Shown one piece after another: positions 1 to 9,386 of a stretch of 64,000 nt of DNA. The position numbers and the translations under genes were made by a program. Every line of letters starts with the position of its first letter. Position 1 is the first letter of the stretch. Location of the stretch: the NCBI GenBank assembly GCA_910578555.1, contig CAJTPS010000008.1:89199-153198 (forward strand). Direction: 5' to 3'. Source of the stretch: an uncultured Lachnospiraceae bacterium. GTDB lineage: Bacteria > Bacillota > Clostridia > Lachnospirales > Lachnospiraceae. Under the pieces are notes generated by a model. It was not told the origin of the DNA. It saw nothing but the letters and a program-made list of their open reading frames with translations, and searched no databases.

Positions 1-437
1 GTGGCATCTCCCATAATAAAGCCTGCCTTCGTTTCCTCCAGTGTTGAAACGTCTACCGCCGCAATTACCGCACATCTCTCCTCCGTAAAAATAACATCAA
101 TGCCCAATTCCATAAAAGCTTCTCTGCTTTCAACAACCTCACCGTTTACTGCAAGCGGGTAAGTGCACAGATCCGCAAGCGCTTCCAGATCCCGATCGGC
201 CATCGCCGCCTGAATCTGTTCTGCAAATGCTGCTTCGCCCTCGGCTCCTTTTTCCTCCGCATCAGCATTCGAATCGTTCGTCTCTTCCGTTTCACCCTCT
301 GACGGTTCGTTTTCTGCCTCTGCCTCCACTGCCGGATCATCCTGCACCGGCAAGACATTTCCTGTTGTCTGTGTTCCGCATCCTGCACAGGCAAGTGCCA
401 TGATTCCTGCCGCCAAAATTAACTTCCATTTTTTCAT
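1..437 (-). CDS. Putative lipoprotein, 3' end cut by window edge
   Basis: An open frame of 145 codons starts at ATG 437-435 behind a strong AGGAGG site and runs off the window start without a stop. The N-terminus (MKKWKLILAAGIM, then a Cys-rich ACAGC) is a lipoprotein signal with the likely lipidated Cys at residue 20. An acidic linker rich in Glu, Ala and Asn follows (about residues 30-65). After that comes a folded region with LADLCTYPLAVNG and GIDVIFTEE, which resembles small secreted NTF2/DUF4440-like domains, but I do not claim a family. It is probably a membrane-anchored surface protein of unknown role. It diverges from the two-component operon at 640. Confidence 0.75.
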   Translation of the reverse strand, partial: MKKWKLILAAGIMALACAGCGTQTTGNVLPVQDDPAVEAEAENEPSEGETEETNDSNADAEEKGAEGEAAFAEQIQAAMADRDLEALADLCTYPLAVNGEVVESREAFMELGIDVIFTEERCAVIAAVDVSTLEETKAGFIMGDA

Positions 438-579
438 AAATTTTCCTCCTGATATTATGTTTTTTCACTTGCTGAGTCTGCACCCATTTTATCCCGTCGG
501 TATTTTAGCGTCAATTTCACTTTTTCGCATTTTACGGCCGATTCTTCACAATCAGGCGTGAACTTCATGGTTGAATCGG

Positions 580-608
580 TTGATAAACCTATTTAACCTA
601 GGTATAAT
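580..608 (+). promoter_or_regulatory. Sigma-A type promoter of the LytTR/kinase operon
   Basis: TTGATA at 580-585 and TATAAT at 603-608 are separated by 17 bp, about 30 bp before ATG 640. A direct repeat GGTTGA lies just upstream (from about 569) and could bind a regulator. The promoter is read from sequence only. Confidence 0.6.
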
Positions 609-639
609 TTTTAGTGATACTCTGAGAGGATAAGCATAT

Positions 640-1374
640 ATGAAAATAACGATTTGTGACGACAGCATCAAAGATCTGCTTAAAGTAGAAAAAATACTAT
701 TAAAATATAAAACACTATATCCGGACAAAAACTTTGAACTTGAGAAGTTCTCTGATCCGTCCAGACTGTACCATAAGATATCGGAAGGAAAGCTGGCGGA
801 TATCTATATATTAGACATGCTGATGCCGGGGCGGACAGGTATTGATCTCGGCAACCTGATCAGAGAAGCCGGCGGCGAAAGCATTATCATCTATATTACT
901 GCATCAGACGACTATGCTCTGGAGGCTTACGGGGTACATGCAGTAAGGTATCTTCTAAAGCCGATCAATGAAAATAAATTGTTTGAGGCGCTTGATTATG
1001 CCCTGTCTTACACAAAAGTAAAAACGGAACCCCTGTATCTGATCAAGACGAAAGACGGCTTAATTCAGCGGCCCTATTCCGGAATAGAATATATTGAAAA
1101 CGCCAGCCGGAGACTGGAAGTGCATCTGTCCGGCGGGGAGGTCTTTAAAACACTTTTTATCCGCAAATCTTTTGAAGAAGAGATCCGGGAAATTGCAGAG
1201 AAACCTAATTTTCAACAGATCCATAAGTCTTTTCTGATTAATTTCGACTATGTAAAGCAGTTGACGCAGGACAGCGCGGTTATGGAATCCGGCAGACGGC
1301 TTCCGGTCAGTAAGTCGAGAGCCGCAGAAGTCAAACGGGAATATCTGCTCTTTGTTTCCGGAAAATACAGGTAG
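640..1374 (+). CDS. LytTR-family response regulator (AgrA/VirR type)
   Basis: This 244-residue protein has an N-terminal receiver domain (about 1-120) with acidic pocket DD near residue 7, phosphoacceptor Asp59 in ILDMLMPG, and the conserved Lys in LLKPI. A C-terminal LytTR DNA-binding domain (about 135-240) carries the usual HKSFLINFDYV motif. Such regulators bind direct-repeat promoters once phosphorylated. The stop is at 1372-1374 and the histidine kinase begins within 10 bases, so the two form one operon and almost certainly a cognate pair. No AgrD-like peptide gene or AgrB processing protease is visible nearby, so the signal is unknown. Confidence 0.93.
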   Translation: MKITICDDSIKDLLKVEKILLKYKTLYPDKNFELEKFSDPSRLYHKISEGKLADIYILDMLMPGRTGIDLGNLIREAGGESIIIYITASDDYALEAYGVHAVRYLLKPINENKLFEALDYALSYTKVKTEPLYLIKTKDGLIQRPYSGIEYIENASRRLEVHLSGGEVFKTLFIRKSFEEEIREIAEKPNFQQIHKSFLINFDYVKQLTQDSAVMESGRRLPVSKSRAAEVKREYLLFVSGKYR

Positions 1375-1383
1375 GTGAACGGC

Positions 1384-2688
1384 ATGATTTATGTTAAAGA
1401 TATCTCATATATGTTAAGCCATGTATTCTTCATGGTGTTTATCTATCTGTTCTCGATACATCGTTATTCCAAAGGGAAAACGATCGGCATCTGTCTCGCT
1501 GCCAGTCTGGTGATGAATGTGCTGGACTACTTTAAGCTGAACCTGTTCGCCGACAGCCCTCTGTTTTACTTCTTTTCAACGATCGCACAGATTGCCGTGG
1601 CACAGTTTACAGGATTGTTTATCTCCAAAAAAAGAGACAGTAAAATGCTCTTCATCAGTCTCAGCGCCTCCAATTATGTAATTGTAGGCAGTATAACGGC
1701 CTCCATCCTATATATCCTTACCGGCAGTGTCTTTGCGGCAATTGCCGGAAACCTCGCCATGCATCTTGTAATCCTGCTGGTGCTTTTCTGTAAAATAGGC
1801 AATATTTTTCATCAATTTTGCGAGCGGGACCTGGCGAAAAGCTGGTGGGGATTGTGTCTGATTCCCATATTTTTCTTTTGCAGTTTCTCCTGCATCGCCT
1901 TTTTTCCCTACACGCTTTATGAACATCCGGAAAACATTCTTGTCAGTATCTTTTTAATGATTACAATGCTGGTTTCCTATGTCGCGGTATTACGCTATCT
2001 GGACAGCGAGACAAGACAGGCAGAAGAATATTGGAAAAATGTGATGTTTGAATCCTACATCAAAGGACTGGAGAGTCAGAACTATCTGGTGGAGCAGTCG
2101 GAACAGAATCTCAAAATATTGCGGCATGATATGAGACACTATTCCATGATGATCAGTTCCCTGTTAGATCAGGCGGAATATGATGAAATCAGAAATATAG
2201 CCGGGCACATCAGTGAAGTGATAGACGAAAACAAAGTCAACCGATATTGTGAAAATCTGATTGTCAATTCGATTCTCATGAAAATGGCGCAACAGGCGCA
2301 GTTCCTTCATATTGATTTACATTTAGATGTCCTGATACCAAAGCAAATCCCGGTCAATGAATATGAACTTGCCATGGTCATCGCCAATCTGTTAGAAAAC
2401 GCATTATTCGGTCTGGAAAATATCGCGCGGCCAAAGCAATATGTAGATGCGAAAATACATTGTACACAGGAATATCTGTTGATCGATATAGAAAATGAAT
2501 GTGAAGCGGAAATTCATTTTGATTCTCTGACCGGGCTTCCCAAAAGCCGGAGAGGAAAGGGACACGGGCTTGGAATGCAGAGCGTGCAGGCTTTCTCCGA
2601 TAAACTGGGCGGAAACATTGACTGTTCCTGCGAGAATAACCGCTTCCGAATCATACTGTTTGCGAAGTTTACACCACATACTGCATAA
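1384..2688 (+). CDS. AgrC-like sensor histidine kinase (GHKL)
   Basis: The 434-residue membrane kinase has about six hydrophobic segments in the first 210 residues. A dimerisation helix follows with the phosphoacceptor His in LRHDMRHYSMM, then a GHKL ATPase domain with the N box MVIANLLENAL and the G box GKGHGLGMQS. This layout is that of quorum-type kinases (AgrC/VirS). I chose ATG 1384 because AGGTAGGTG ends six bases before it; GTG 1375 would also be in frame but has poor ribosome-site spacing. It partners the LytTR regulator immediately upstream. The ligand cannot be inferred. Confidence 0.9.
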   Translation: MIYVKDISYMLSHVFFMVFIYLFSIHRYSKGKTIGICLAASLVMNVLDYFKLNLFADSPLFYFFSTIAQIAVAQFTGLFISKKRDSKMLFISLSASNYVIVGSITASILYILTGSVFAAIAGNLAMHLVILLVLFCKIGNIFHQFCERDLAKSWWGLCLIPIFFFCSFSCIAFFPYTLYEHPENILVSIFLMITMLVSYVAVLRYLDSETRQAEEYWKNVMFESYIKGLESQNYLVEQSEQNLKILRHDMRHYSMMISSLLDQAEYDEIRNIAGHISEVIDENKVNRYCENLIVNSILMKMAQQAQFLHIDLHLDVLIPKQIPVNEYELAMVIANLLENALFGLENIARPKQYVDAKIHCTQEYLLIDIENECEAEIHFDSLTGLPKSRRGKGHGLGMQSVQAFSDKLGGNIDCSCENNRFRIILFAKFTPHTA

Positions 2689-2715
2689 AAGAGCAGATCC
2701 TATGATCCGCTCTTT
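2688..2715. terminator. Bidirectional terminator between convergent operons
   Basis: AAAGAGC-a-GATC, loop, GATC-c-GCTCTTT forms a stem with A/T tracts on both sides. It sits between the stop of the AgrC-like kinase (+) and the stop of the receiver gene (-), overlapping both stop codons. Confidence 0.8.
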
Positions 2716-3080
2716 CTCAGTACATTCTCTATGCGCTCGTGCAGGTCCTGTGTTTTAAAAGGTTTGAGAATATAATTATCCGCCCCCAGCATAAAACTTT
2801 CCAGAACCGTATTCTTATCGTTCTGCGACGTAAGCATGATCACAGGAATATCCTTGCATTCCTCCATTTCCCGAATCTCGCGCAGCGTCTCCACACCATC
2901 CTTGGATGCCATCCGGACATCCAGCAGAATCAAATCGGGTCGATTTTTCTTCAAATACTGCAGCGCACGTACACCCGAATTTAAAGGTGTAACCTCATAT
3001 TTATCCTTCAGTGCCTGCTCAATTGTCGCCAGGCTGATGCTGTTATCGTCCACAGCCAGTATTCTACGTTTGATACCCAT
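2700..3080 (-). CDS. Single-domain response regulator (CheY-like)
   Basis: The 126 residues are one receiver domain and nothing else. The acidic pair DD (residues 11-12), the phosphoacceptor Asp54 in LILLDVRM, the Thr/Ser switch in IPVIMLTS and the Lys in YILKPF are all present. There is no output domain, so it must act by protein contact or as a phosphate relay partner. It starts 12 bases after the stop of the large hybrid kinase and is co-transcribed with it. It probably takes phosphate from that kinase's Hpt domain; this is inference from position. Confidence 0.9.
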   Translation of the reverse strand: MGIKRRILAVDDNSISLATIEQALKDKYEVTPLNSGVRALQYLKKNRPDLILLDVRMASKDGVETLREIREMEECKDIPVIMLTSQNDKNTVLESFMLGADNYILKPFKTQDLHERIENVLRKSGS

Positions 3081-3092
3081 TTGTTTTTCCTC

Positions 3093-5942
3093 CTATCCTA
3101 TTTCTTCTATCAACTCACGCAGCAGCTGCTCCGCCGCGTCATCTTCATATAATTTGAGCTGTTCCTTTACCTTCCGGAGCGCCGCTTCCGTTTCGGTTTC
3201 GAGCCTGCATTCCAGAATCTCTTCTACTTTGTGCGCGCACTCTTTCGCCTGGAAATCCTCCAGACTGGCTAACGCCGACTCGATTTCCCGTAACAACTCT
3301 GTCTTTTCGATCTCTTTCTTTTCGCTGATCGTTTCTTCCTCTTTCCGGTTTTCATCCAAATACGCCTGTATGTACTCCAGTTGTTCCTCATATTCGGCCA
3401 GAAGCCTCGGGACACGGCCGTCAACAAATTCCAGATCCCCTCTGTTCACCGCTTTTTCCTGCTCCTTGGCTCTGCTGGAAAGCCGCATTGCACCCACATT
3501 TGCAGAGGCGCTCTTTAAGGCATGAACCTCGATTCCATAGCCTTCGTAATCCCGCTCTTCCCACAGTTCCTGCAGAACGTTCAGCTTACGTCTTCCGTCC
3601 AGACAGTACAGTTTCAGAAGCTCGTTGTACTCCTCAAGACTTCCGGCATAATGTCCGGCCACTTCATCCGTATCGATGCCTTCAATTATTATTTTCTGCA
3701 GTATGTCGTTATTTACCTGCAGATTATCAATCCACGATCCGCCTGCCATCCGCCTATCTTCCGGTATCCATTTCAGAAGTACCATATGCATGGCTCTTCT
3801 GTCAATCGGCTTCGTGATAAAATCCTGAAATCCATTGGCAAGAAAATTCTCCCGCACGCCTTCCATGGCATTGGCCGTCAGCGCAATCACCACCGGCAGT
3901 CTGCCGTTATCACCACAGTCATTCCGAATCCTCTGCACCGCTTCGATCCCGTCCATCATGGGCATCATGTGATCCATAAAAATAATGTCAAACTGCGTCC
4001 TGTGCACAAGCTCTATTGCTTCCATGCCGCTTTCGGCCTCTGTAATTTCGATCCCGTAGGTCTGTAAAAAAGACCTTGCAACTTTCCTGTTGATCAGATT
4101 ATCGTCTACCACCATCACCTTGTAGTCTTTCACGGTAAACGGTTCCAGCGGCACCTCCGGCCTGGCCTCCGGTTCCGGAACCTCTGATAAGGGTCTTGCA
4201 TCTACGATCTTTTGCGGAATCTCCACAGTAAATGTAGAGCCTTCGCCGTATACGCTCTCCACCTTGACCGTGCCCTGCATCAGTTCGGCCAGATGCCTCG
4301 TAATGGAAAGCCCCAGTCCCGTTCCTTCGGCGCTCCTATTGCGCTTAGAGTCAAGCTGCTTAAAGTTCTCAAATATTCTCTCAAGATCTTCCTCCCGAAT
4401 ACCGCACCCGGTATCCATCACCCGGAAGATCAGGCGCTCCGTATCTTCTGTCTCTCCCTGTACGCCCGAAACAGAAATCTTGACATATCCCTTCTTGGTA
4501 AACTTCAAAGCATTGTTAACCAGATTAACCAGAATCTGCTTGATTCTGCTCTCATCCCCTAAATAGCAGCAGGGAATCGTCATGTCAAACTCACTTTCCA
4601 CCATAAGTCCGTGCTGTGAGGCGACAATATCCATCATATTCAGCACTTCTTTCACCAGCGCTTTCACATGATATTCCGCGGATACCAGTTCCATTTTCCC
4701 CGCTTCTACTTTAGACAAATCAAGAATATCATTAATAAGCGCCAGAAGATTATTCGCGGAAGCCTTAATGTCACAAGTGTATCCATATACCCTGCGCCCC
4801 TTGCTCTCTTCCATGATGATATCGCTCAGACCGATAATCGCATTCATCGGCGTCCTGATCTCATGCGACATATTGGCAAGGAAAGCACTCTTGGCAATGT
4901 TTGCCTGCTCTGCCTGCTCGCGTACACGCATGATTTCTTCTATGTAGTTGCGTGTTTCCGTCATATCGAGAAGCAGGATAACATACCCCTTTTTTTCTCC
5001 GTATTTATCTAGAATCTCTTTCACATGTCCCTGATAGAACCTGTCATGCAGAGAAAAATCCTCTCTCACGTCTTTACCCAGCATATTCCGTGGAAAGCCA
5101 TCCACTTCCCCGATATATTTTCCTACTGCCGAGGCATTCAAATCCTGAAAGATGGCCGCTGCTGCAGGATTATAGCTGACGATGCACTCATGTTTATCGA
5201 CCGCGATCACGCCGTCGCTCATGCTGTCAAGCAGTATCCCCGATGCCAGACTGCTGAAGTCGTATACCTTCCTGCTCCACACCAGAATAACCACCCCCGA
5301 GAGAACAAGTCCCAGTGCAAAAGGTGTAGGGTCATATACAAGCGTCAGCTTCATGACATATGAACACAGTACCACTACCGGCAGAAAAGACAGAACGAGT
5401 ATCAGCTTATACTGTCTGTCCGCCGCGTAATCAGGTTTTCTGATACACGCGCGGATCAAAGCATACAACGTGAGCACATAAGGTATGATCGTACCGCACA
5501 GCATGAAGATCCAGTAACCCGGACCATATTCCAGACTCAGATAGCCATGGCCTTCCGACGTGTACAGCCAGTCTATCCGGCGGTAATATAGCGTATGTAA
5601 TTCGCAGGTAAAAACAAGACCGAAAACAAAGATATCTACTGCCTTCAGAAACTTTAAAATTCTGGCAGGCGCTTTCTCATAGCAGTAACTGAACATAAAA
5701 TAACAGTAACTGATCGGAATCGTCAGCGACCCCATATACTGCATCTTGACCGCCACCATGGCAGCTTCTACAGTAGGCGCCGTCAGTTCCAGCAAGTATC
5801 CTGCATTCTGTATCAAAGCGCCCATCAGAAAATACTGCATTAACTTCTGCTCTCTGGAGCCATCTCCTCTGAGCAAAAGAAATAATGCAAATACGATCAC
5901 ACCGATCCCGAATACCCCGAGTCCTAAAAATACAAGATTCAT
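3093..5942 (-). CDS. Hybrid sensor histidine kinase with 7TM, PAS, REC and Hpt domains
   Basis: About 949 residues. The order is: a seven-helix membrane region (1-225, HisK_N/7TM type), a PAS-like domain (about 235-335), a HisKA domain with His near residue 360 in FLANMSHEIRTPMNA, a HATPase_c domain with MDTGCGI and GTGLGLSI, a receiver domain with FMDHMMPMMDG, and a C-terminal Hpt domain with VHALKSASANVGA. A charged coiled-coil tail follows (EEETISEKKEIEKTE). All relay residues His-Asp-His are present, so the protein can run a full phosphorelay and pass phosphate on to the stand-alone receiver downstream. Two start codons are possible (5957 or 5942). Neither has a strong ribosome site; the second has GGGATG upstream. 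Confidence 0.92.
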   Translation of the reverse strand: MNLVFLGLGVFGIGVIVFALFLLLRGDGSREQKLMQYFLMGALIQNAGYLLELTAPTVEAAMVAVKMQYMGSLTIPISYCYFMFSYCYEKAPARILKFLKAVDIFVFGLVFTCELHTLYYRRIDWLYTSEGHGYLSLEYGPGYWIFMLCGTIIPYVLTLYALIRACIRKPDYAADRQYKLILVLSFLPVVVLCSYVMKLTLVYDPTPFALGLVLSGVVILVWSRKVYDFSSLASGILLDSMSDGVIAVDKHECIVSYNPAAAAIFQDLNASAVGKYIGEVDGFPRNMLGKDVREDFSLHDRFYQGHVKEILDKYGEKKGYVILLLDMTETRNYIEEIMRVREQAEQANIAKSAFLANMSHEIRTPMNAIIGLSDIIMEESKGRRVYGYTCDIKASANNLLALINDILDLSKVEAGKMELVSAEYHVKALVKEVLNMMDIVASQHGLMVESEFDMTIPCCYLGDESRIKQILVNLVNNALKFTKKGYVKISVSGVQGETEDTERLIFRVMDTGCGIREEDLERIFENFKQLDSKRNRSAEGTGLGLSITRHLAELMQGTVKVESVYGEGSTFTVEIPQKIVDARPLSEVPEPEARPEVPLEPFTVKDYKVMVVDDNLINRKVARSFLQTYGIEITEAESGMEAIELVHRTQFDIIFMDHMMPMMDGIEAVQRIRNDCGDNGRLPVVIALTANAMEGVRENFLANGFQDFITKPIDRRAMHMVLLKWIPEDRRMAGGSWIDNLQVNNDILQKIIIEGIDTDEVAGHYAGSLEEYNELLKLYCLDGRRKLNVLQELWEERDYEGYGIEVHALKSASANVGAMRLSSRAKEQEKAVNRGDLEFVDGRVPRLLAEYEEQLEYIQAYLDENRKEEETISEKKEIEKTELLREIESALASLEDFQAKECAHKVEEILECRLETETEAALRKVKEQLKLYEDDAAEQLLRELIEEIG

Positions 5943-6138
5943 AACGCCGCATCCCATAAAGTTTCATATTTTTGTCTTTATAAACATAAACCCAAACACA
6001 TGATATCAGCTTACTTTCTATATGTCTACTGAAAATTTATCTGAATGATCTCTCTCTGAAAACTGACACTTTTCGCTATATCTCGACATATATTATAATA
6101 AAAACCATAGGCTGTTTCCCGCCCAGTCAAGGAGCGTC

Positions 6139-7071
6139 ATGTCCAAAGAAGCTGAATGGAACAATCATTTCAATATCGGAGTTGATTCCATCGACAATGC
6201 ACACCGAAAGCTCTTTTCAATTGTACGCAAACTGATCCACCTGAACAAAGATGAAAACAACGGACAGTGGGCATGTGCCGAGGGCATCAAATACTTCAAA
6301 AATTACGCTATAGACCATTTTGCAGATGAGGAAGCCTATATGCAGTCAATCGGCTACGAGGGCTATGAAGTACACAAGCGTCTGCATGATGACATGCGGT
6401 ATAAAACCCTTCCCGCACTGGAAAAAGATCTGACCGAATCAAATTATTCCCAGGAATCTATCCACCACTTTCTCGGAAGCTGCCTCGGATGGCTCACCGC
6501 ACACATCATGATAGAGGATCGTGCCATCACAGGCAGAGTTCCAAATAAATGGAAAAAGGACAATGCCGGGGCAGACCGGGACGCTTTGAAAGATGCACTG
6601 TCCGCCACCATTCGGGAGATTTTCCGATTACAGCCGCAAGTCGTCAGTGAACATTACAGCGGCGATGATTTCGGGACCAGCTTGATCATCCGGCTGACCT
6701 ATCATTCAAAAGACAGAAAAAGAGTTAAGATTTATATGCTGCTGGAAGAAAGTCTGGTACTGCGGACCGTCAGCGCCATGCTGAACATACCCCTGAACAA
6801 AATGGATAAGCTGGTCATGAACGCTGGCAGGGAACTTGCACTGCAGATCGCAGAACAACTCGGCATGCACTGCGGTCTGTCTTCACAGTATCAGTTGGAG
6901 AGCAGCCATTTCATGACGGCGGAACAGTTCAGAAAAACCTTCTATCTGGAAGTCTTCGACTACAGTTTACTGTTCAATACAGGGTGCGGCTATTTTGCCT
7001 TTTCTGTTACGGTTTCTGAATCTGAAAAGTATCCGCAAGCAGCAGCCAGTTCGGACGGAAAAACCGCATGA
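6139..7071 (+). CDS. Hemerythrin domain fused to a CheX-like domain
   Basis: Residues 1-140 form a bacteriohemerythrin: the di-iron ligands appear as DNAHRKL, DHFADEE, VHKRLHDDM and AHIMIEDR, the usual His-His-His-Glu-His-His-Asp set. Residues 155-300 resemble the CheX/CheC-type phosphatase fold (EHYSGDDFGTSLIIRLTY, MNAGRELALQIAEQLG). The known role of hemerythrin is reversible O2 binding, and of CheX dephosphorylation of CheY-P. Together this suggests an oxygen-sensing phosphatase acting on a receiver, perhaps the stand-alone receiver at 2700-3080; that link is inference. AAGGAG lies just before the ATG. The 3' end overlaps the convergent GH18 gene by 65 bp. Confidence 0.82.
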   Translation: MSKEAEWNNHFNIGVDSIDNAHRKLFSIVRKLIHLNKDENNGQWACAEGIKYFKNYAIDHFADEEAYMQSIGYEGYEVHKRLHDDMRYKTLPALEKDLTESNYSQESIHHFLGSCLGWLTAHIMIEDRAITGRVPNKWKKDNAGADRDALKDALSATIREIFRLQPQVVSEHYSGDDFGTSLIIRLTYHSKDRKRVKIYMLLEESLVLRTVSAMLNIPLNKMDKLVMNAGRELALQIAEQLGMHCGLSSQYQLESSHFMTAEQFRKTFYLEVFDYSLLFNTGCGYFAFSVTVSESEKYPQAAASSDGKTA

Positions 7072-8146
7072 TCTGCCAATATCCCATTCCACGCAGGCCA
7101 TAGGCCGGCAAAAGTGAGAACTTTTCGCGGTAACTTCTCACATCCTCAAACCATACCTCGTGCTCCTGTCCATCCTTTTCATACCGGAAGAAGGGCGACA
7201 TGGCCACCTCGTCAAACTGAATGGGTACACCGGCCTCTATGGCGATGCGCACGGCCTCCTGATTGCTGACCGTAGTCGCCCGGGAAGAGCCCTGAACAAA
7301 AGGCAGCGTCCAGTCATAGCCATAGTTTGGAATGCCCAGATCAATTTTGGAGGGCGTGATACGTGTGACGGCATACTCTACCACCTGCCGGACCTTGTTT
7401 ACAGGCGCAACGGCCATGGGCGGTCCGTAGGTATATCCCCACTCATACGTCATAAGCAGCACACTGTCCGCCGCTTCTCCCAGAAGTCTGTAATCTTTTC
7501 CCTCATAGAGAAGTCCGGCCTGCATGTCGGAAGTTTTGGGCGCCAATGCCACCGATACATGATAGCCATATGGAGAAAGGAAGTTCCTGACATCCGCCAC
7601 AAAATCAGCAAACGGAATCCGATCCTCCGGCCGGATGTATTCGAAGTCAATATCCACCCCCTGAAAATCTTTGGCCTGAACGGTCGCAAGCAAATTGCTT
7701 AAAAGGTTGCCTTTGGCGGCCTCATCATTTACCACCGCCGTGATCAGCGCGTTATTGAAGTTCCCGTCAGGTCCCAGCGGTGTCAGAGTGAGCACCGGGC
7801 GCACGCCCGCCGTATGGGCGGCATCGATCATAAAAGTATCGTCCACCGTCGGCGGGATCAATTCCCCGTCCGTCGTAAAGCCATAGGAAAAGACAGAGAG
7901 CGAAGACAGGTAAGGTAAAGTCTCATTCAGGACGTCCTGATGAATAAAAGGATACGCATAACCGTTTACCCATGCCGGATAAACGGGCGTGGGAGATTCC
8001 CCCGAAGATAAGAGAAGCGCCTGCCCGACGGCCAGCGGATAGGGATAGACCAGCTGATTGTTATAGATAATGGAAGATACCGAAACTCCATGGCTCCCGG
8101 CGATAGAGTCCACAGTATCCCCTGCTTTTACCACATATATTTCCAT
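7007..8146 (-). CDS. LysM-GH18 protein, spore cortex/peptidoglycan hydrolase type
   Basis: 379 residues. An N-terminal LysM (2-46, YVVKAGDTVDSIAGSHGVS) binds peptidoglycan. A GH18 TIM barrel follows with the catalytic signature DIDFE at residues 165-169 and the C-terminal MGYWQIMRFF strand typical of SleL/YaaH-like enzymes. There is no signal peptide, as usual for SleL-type proteins deposited on spores from the mother cell. Substrate by family: N-acetylglucosaminyl bonds in cortical muramic-lactam peptidoglycan. The closing NWLLLADTF sequence is conserved in the family, so the 65-bp convergent overlap with the hemerythrin gene looks real. Confidence 0.88.
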   Translation of the reverse strand: MEIYVVKAGDTVDSIAGSHGVSVSSIIYNNQLVYPYPLAVGQALLLSSGESPTPVYPAWVNGYAYPFIHQDVLNETLPYLSSLSVFSYGFTTDGELIPPTVDDTFMIDAAHTAGVRPVLTLTPLGPDGNFNNALITAVVNDEAAKGNLLSNLLATVQAKDFQGVDIDFEYIRPEDRIPFADFVADVRNFLSPYGYHVSVALAPKTSDMQAGLLYEGKDYRLLGEAADSVLLMTYEWGYTYGPPMAVAPVNKVRQVVEYAVTRITPSKIDLGIPNYGYDWTLPFVQGSSRATTVSNQEAVRIAIEAGVPIQFDEVAMSPFFRYEKDGQEHEVWFEDVRSYREKFSLLPAYGLRGMGYWQIMRFFRPNWLLLADTFQIQKP

Positions 8147-8250
8147 AGATGATCCCCGCAGAGTTTTACTCTATTCTATGCGGGAATCTGTTTCTTGACA
8201 TTTCTCATACGGGGACGCCGGGTGCGATCTGCGGACGCCGGGCGGCGTTT

Positions 8251-9150
8251 TCACCTCCGCCCCACAATGCGCAGCACCTCCGAAAGATACCCCCTTCCGA
8301 ACATATTCAGATGATTTAAGAGATGATAAAGATTATAGATGTCACGCCGGCGCTCATACCCTGGCTGTAAAGGCGCCGCTTTCCGATAGGCCGCATAAAA
8401 CCCCTTCGGAAATCCCCCGAACAGTTCTGTCATCGCAATATCCGCCTCGGCATGTCCCACATAAACCGCCGGATCGATCAGCCATGCCCTGCCGTCATTC
8501 CCCGTAATCACATTTCCCGACCACAAATCACCATGTAACAGCGACGGATATTCGGGTTCCACCAGAATCTCATCAAGACGGTCAAGAAACCTGCCGATCC
8601 GTTTCCTGTCCTCTCCGTCAAAATATCGGGCCGCCGCCTGAAACTGCGGCTCCAGGCGGCACTCCCGGAAAAAGCTGATCCAGCTGTCATGTCCGGTATT
8701 GACCTGCCTGCGTCTGCCAATATAGTTGTCACTGTCAAATCCGTATTTTCCATCCGGAACCATTCCAGCCGTCGGCACCCGGTGCATTGCCGCCAGCTGT
8801 CCGGCAAAATCCTCCCAGTAATTTCTGCTGCGGTTTTGACCGGAGATAAACTCCAGCAGCAGAAAGGAACATCCGCCCCTTTCCCGATCTGTCCCGACGC
8901 CGAGTATGCGCGGCGTCCCAATGGCCTTCGTCCGGGCAATGGCAGTCAGCCCCGCAGCTTCCGCAATAAAAAAAGAGAGATTTTCTTTTGCGTTGGACTT
9001 CACGAAAATACGCCGGCCGCCTGTCAGCGTCAGTTCGTACGCCTCATTAATATCCCCGCCGGACATCGGACTTGTTCTTTCAATTCGTGTTCCTTCTCCA
9101 AAAAGCGAATGTATGGCACTCTCCAACGAGGTGAAATGCAATGTAGTCAT
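8251..9150 (-). CDS. Fructosamine kinase family protein
   Basis: The 299-residue protein has the aminoglycoside-phosphotransferase-like fold of fructosamine/ketosamine-3-kinases: the ATP-anchoring Lys51 in IFVKSN, the catalytic loop HGDLWSGN (His206-Asp208) and the Mg-binding Asp226 in WLIDPAVYVGHAEADIAM. Length matches the family. Bacterial members phosphorylate ketosamines on glycated amines or proteins as repair enzymes. It stands alone, between the GH18 gene and a long intergenic stretch. GC-rich inverted sequences just after the stop (about 8230-8250) may end its transcript. Confidence 0.88.
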   Translation of the reverse strand: MTTLHFTSLESAIHSLFGEGTRIERTSPMSGGDINEAYELTLTGGRRIFVKSNAKENLSFFIAEAAGLTAIARTKAIGTPRILGVGTDRERGGCSFLLLEFISGQNRSRNYWEDFAGQLAAMHRVPTAGMVPDGKYGFDSDNYIGRRRQVNTGHDSWISFFRECRLEPQFQAAARYFDGEDRKRIGRFLDRLDEILVEPEYPSLLHGDLWSGNVITGNDGRAWLIDPAVYVGHAEADIAMTELFGGFPKGFYAAYRKAAPLQPGYERRRDIYNLYHLLNHLNMFGRGYLSEVLRIVGRR

Positions 9151-9336
9151 ACTGTTCTCCCTATATACGGAACAAACTGGTCAGCATACACAGTACTTCA
9201 AGAATCACCTTTCCCATAAGTATATCCCCAAACATTCTATTTCTCAATACTCTTCTAATACTCTTGGATTCAGCGAATTATGACATTCCATAAGTTTTTC
9301 CTATATCAGTGAAATATATTATAAATTATTTTAATT

Positions 9337-9364
9337 TTGTGCCAATGTAAAAATAGAGTATACT
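9337..9364 (+). promoter_or_regulatory. Promoter of the orphan gene at 9387
   Basis: TTGTGC (9337-9342) and TATACT (9359-9364) with a 16-bp spacer; CGGAGGA precedes ATG 9387. The surrounding 100 bp is strongly AT-rich, unlike the gene to the left. Confidence 0.5.
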
Positions 9365-9386
9365 TTTTATCAACGGAGGACAAATT

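Noticed and set aside
146..394. Arg/Lys-rich minus-strand frame at the left edge
   Set aside because: It lies in another frame of the lipoprotein gene, which has a strong ribosome site and lipobox.
569..603. LytTR binding repeat upstream of the LytTR gene
   Set aside because: Direct GGTTGA repeats exist but spacing and sequence do not fit the known LytTR consensus well enough.
2836..3525. Long plus-strand frame opposite the hybrid kinase
   Set aside because: It is the antisense shadow of the kinase and receiver genes, Ser-rich, with no family pattern or ribosome site.
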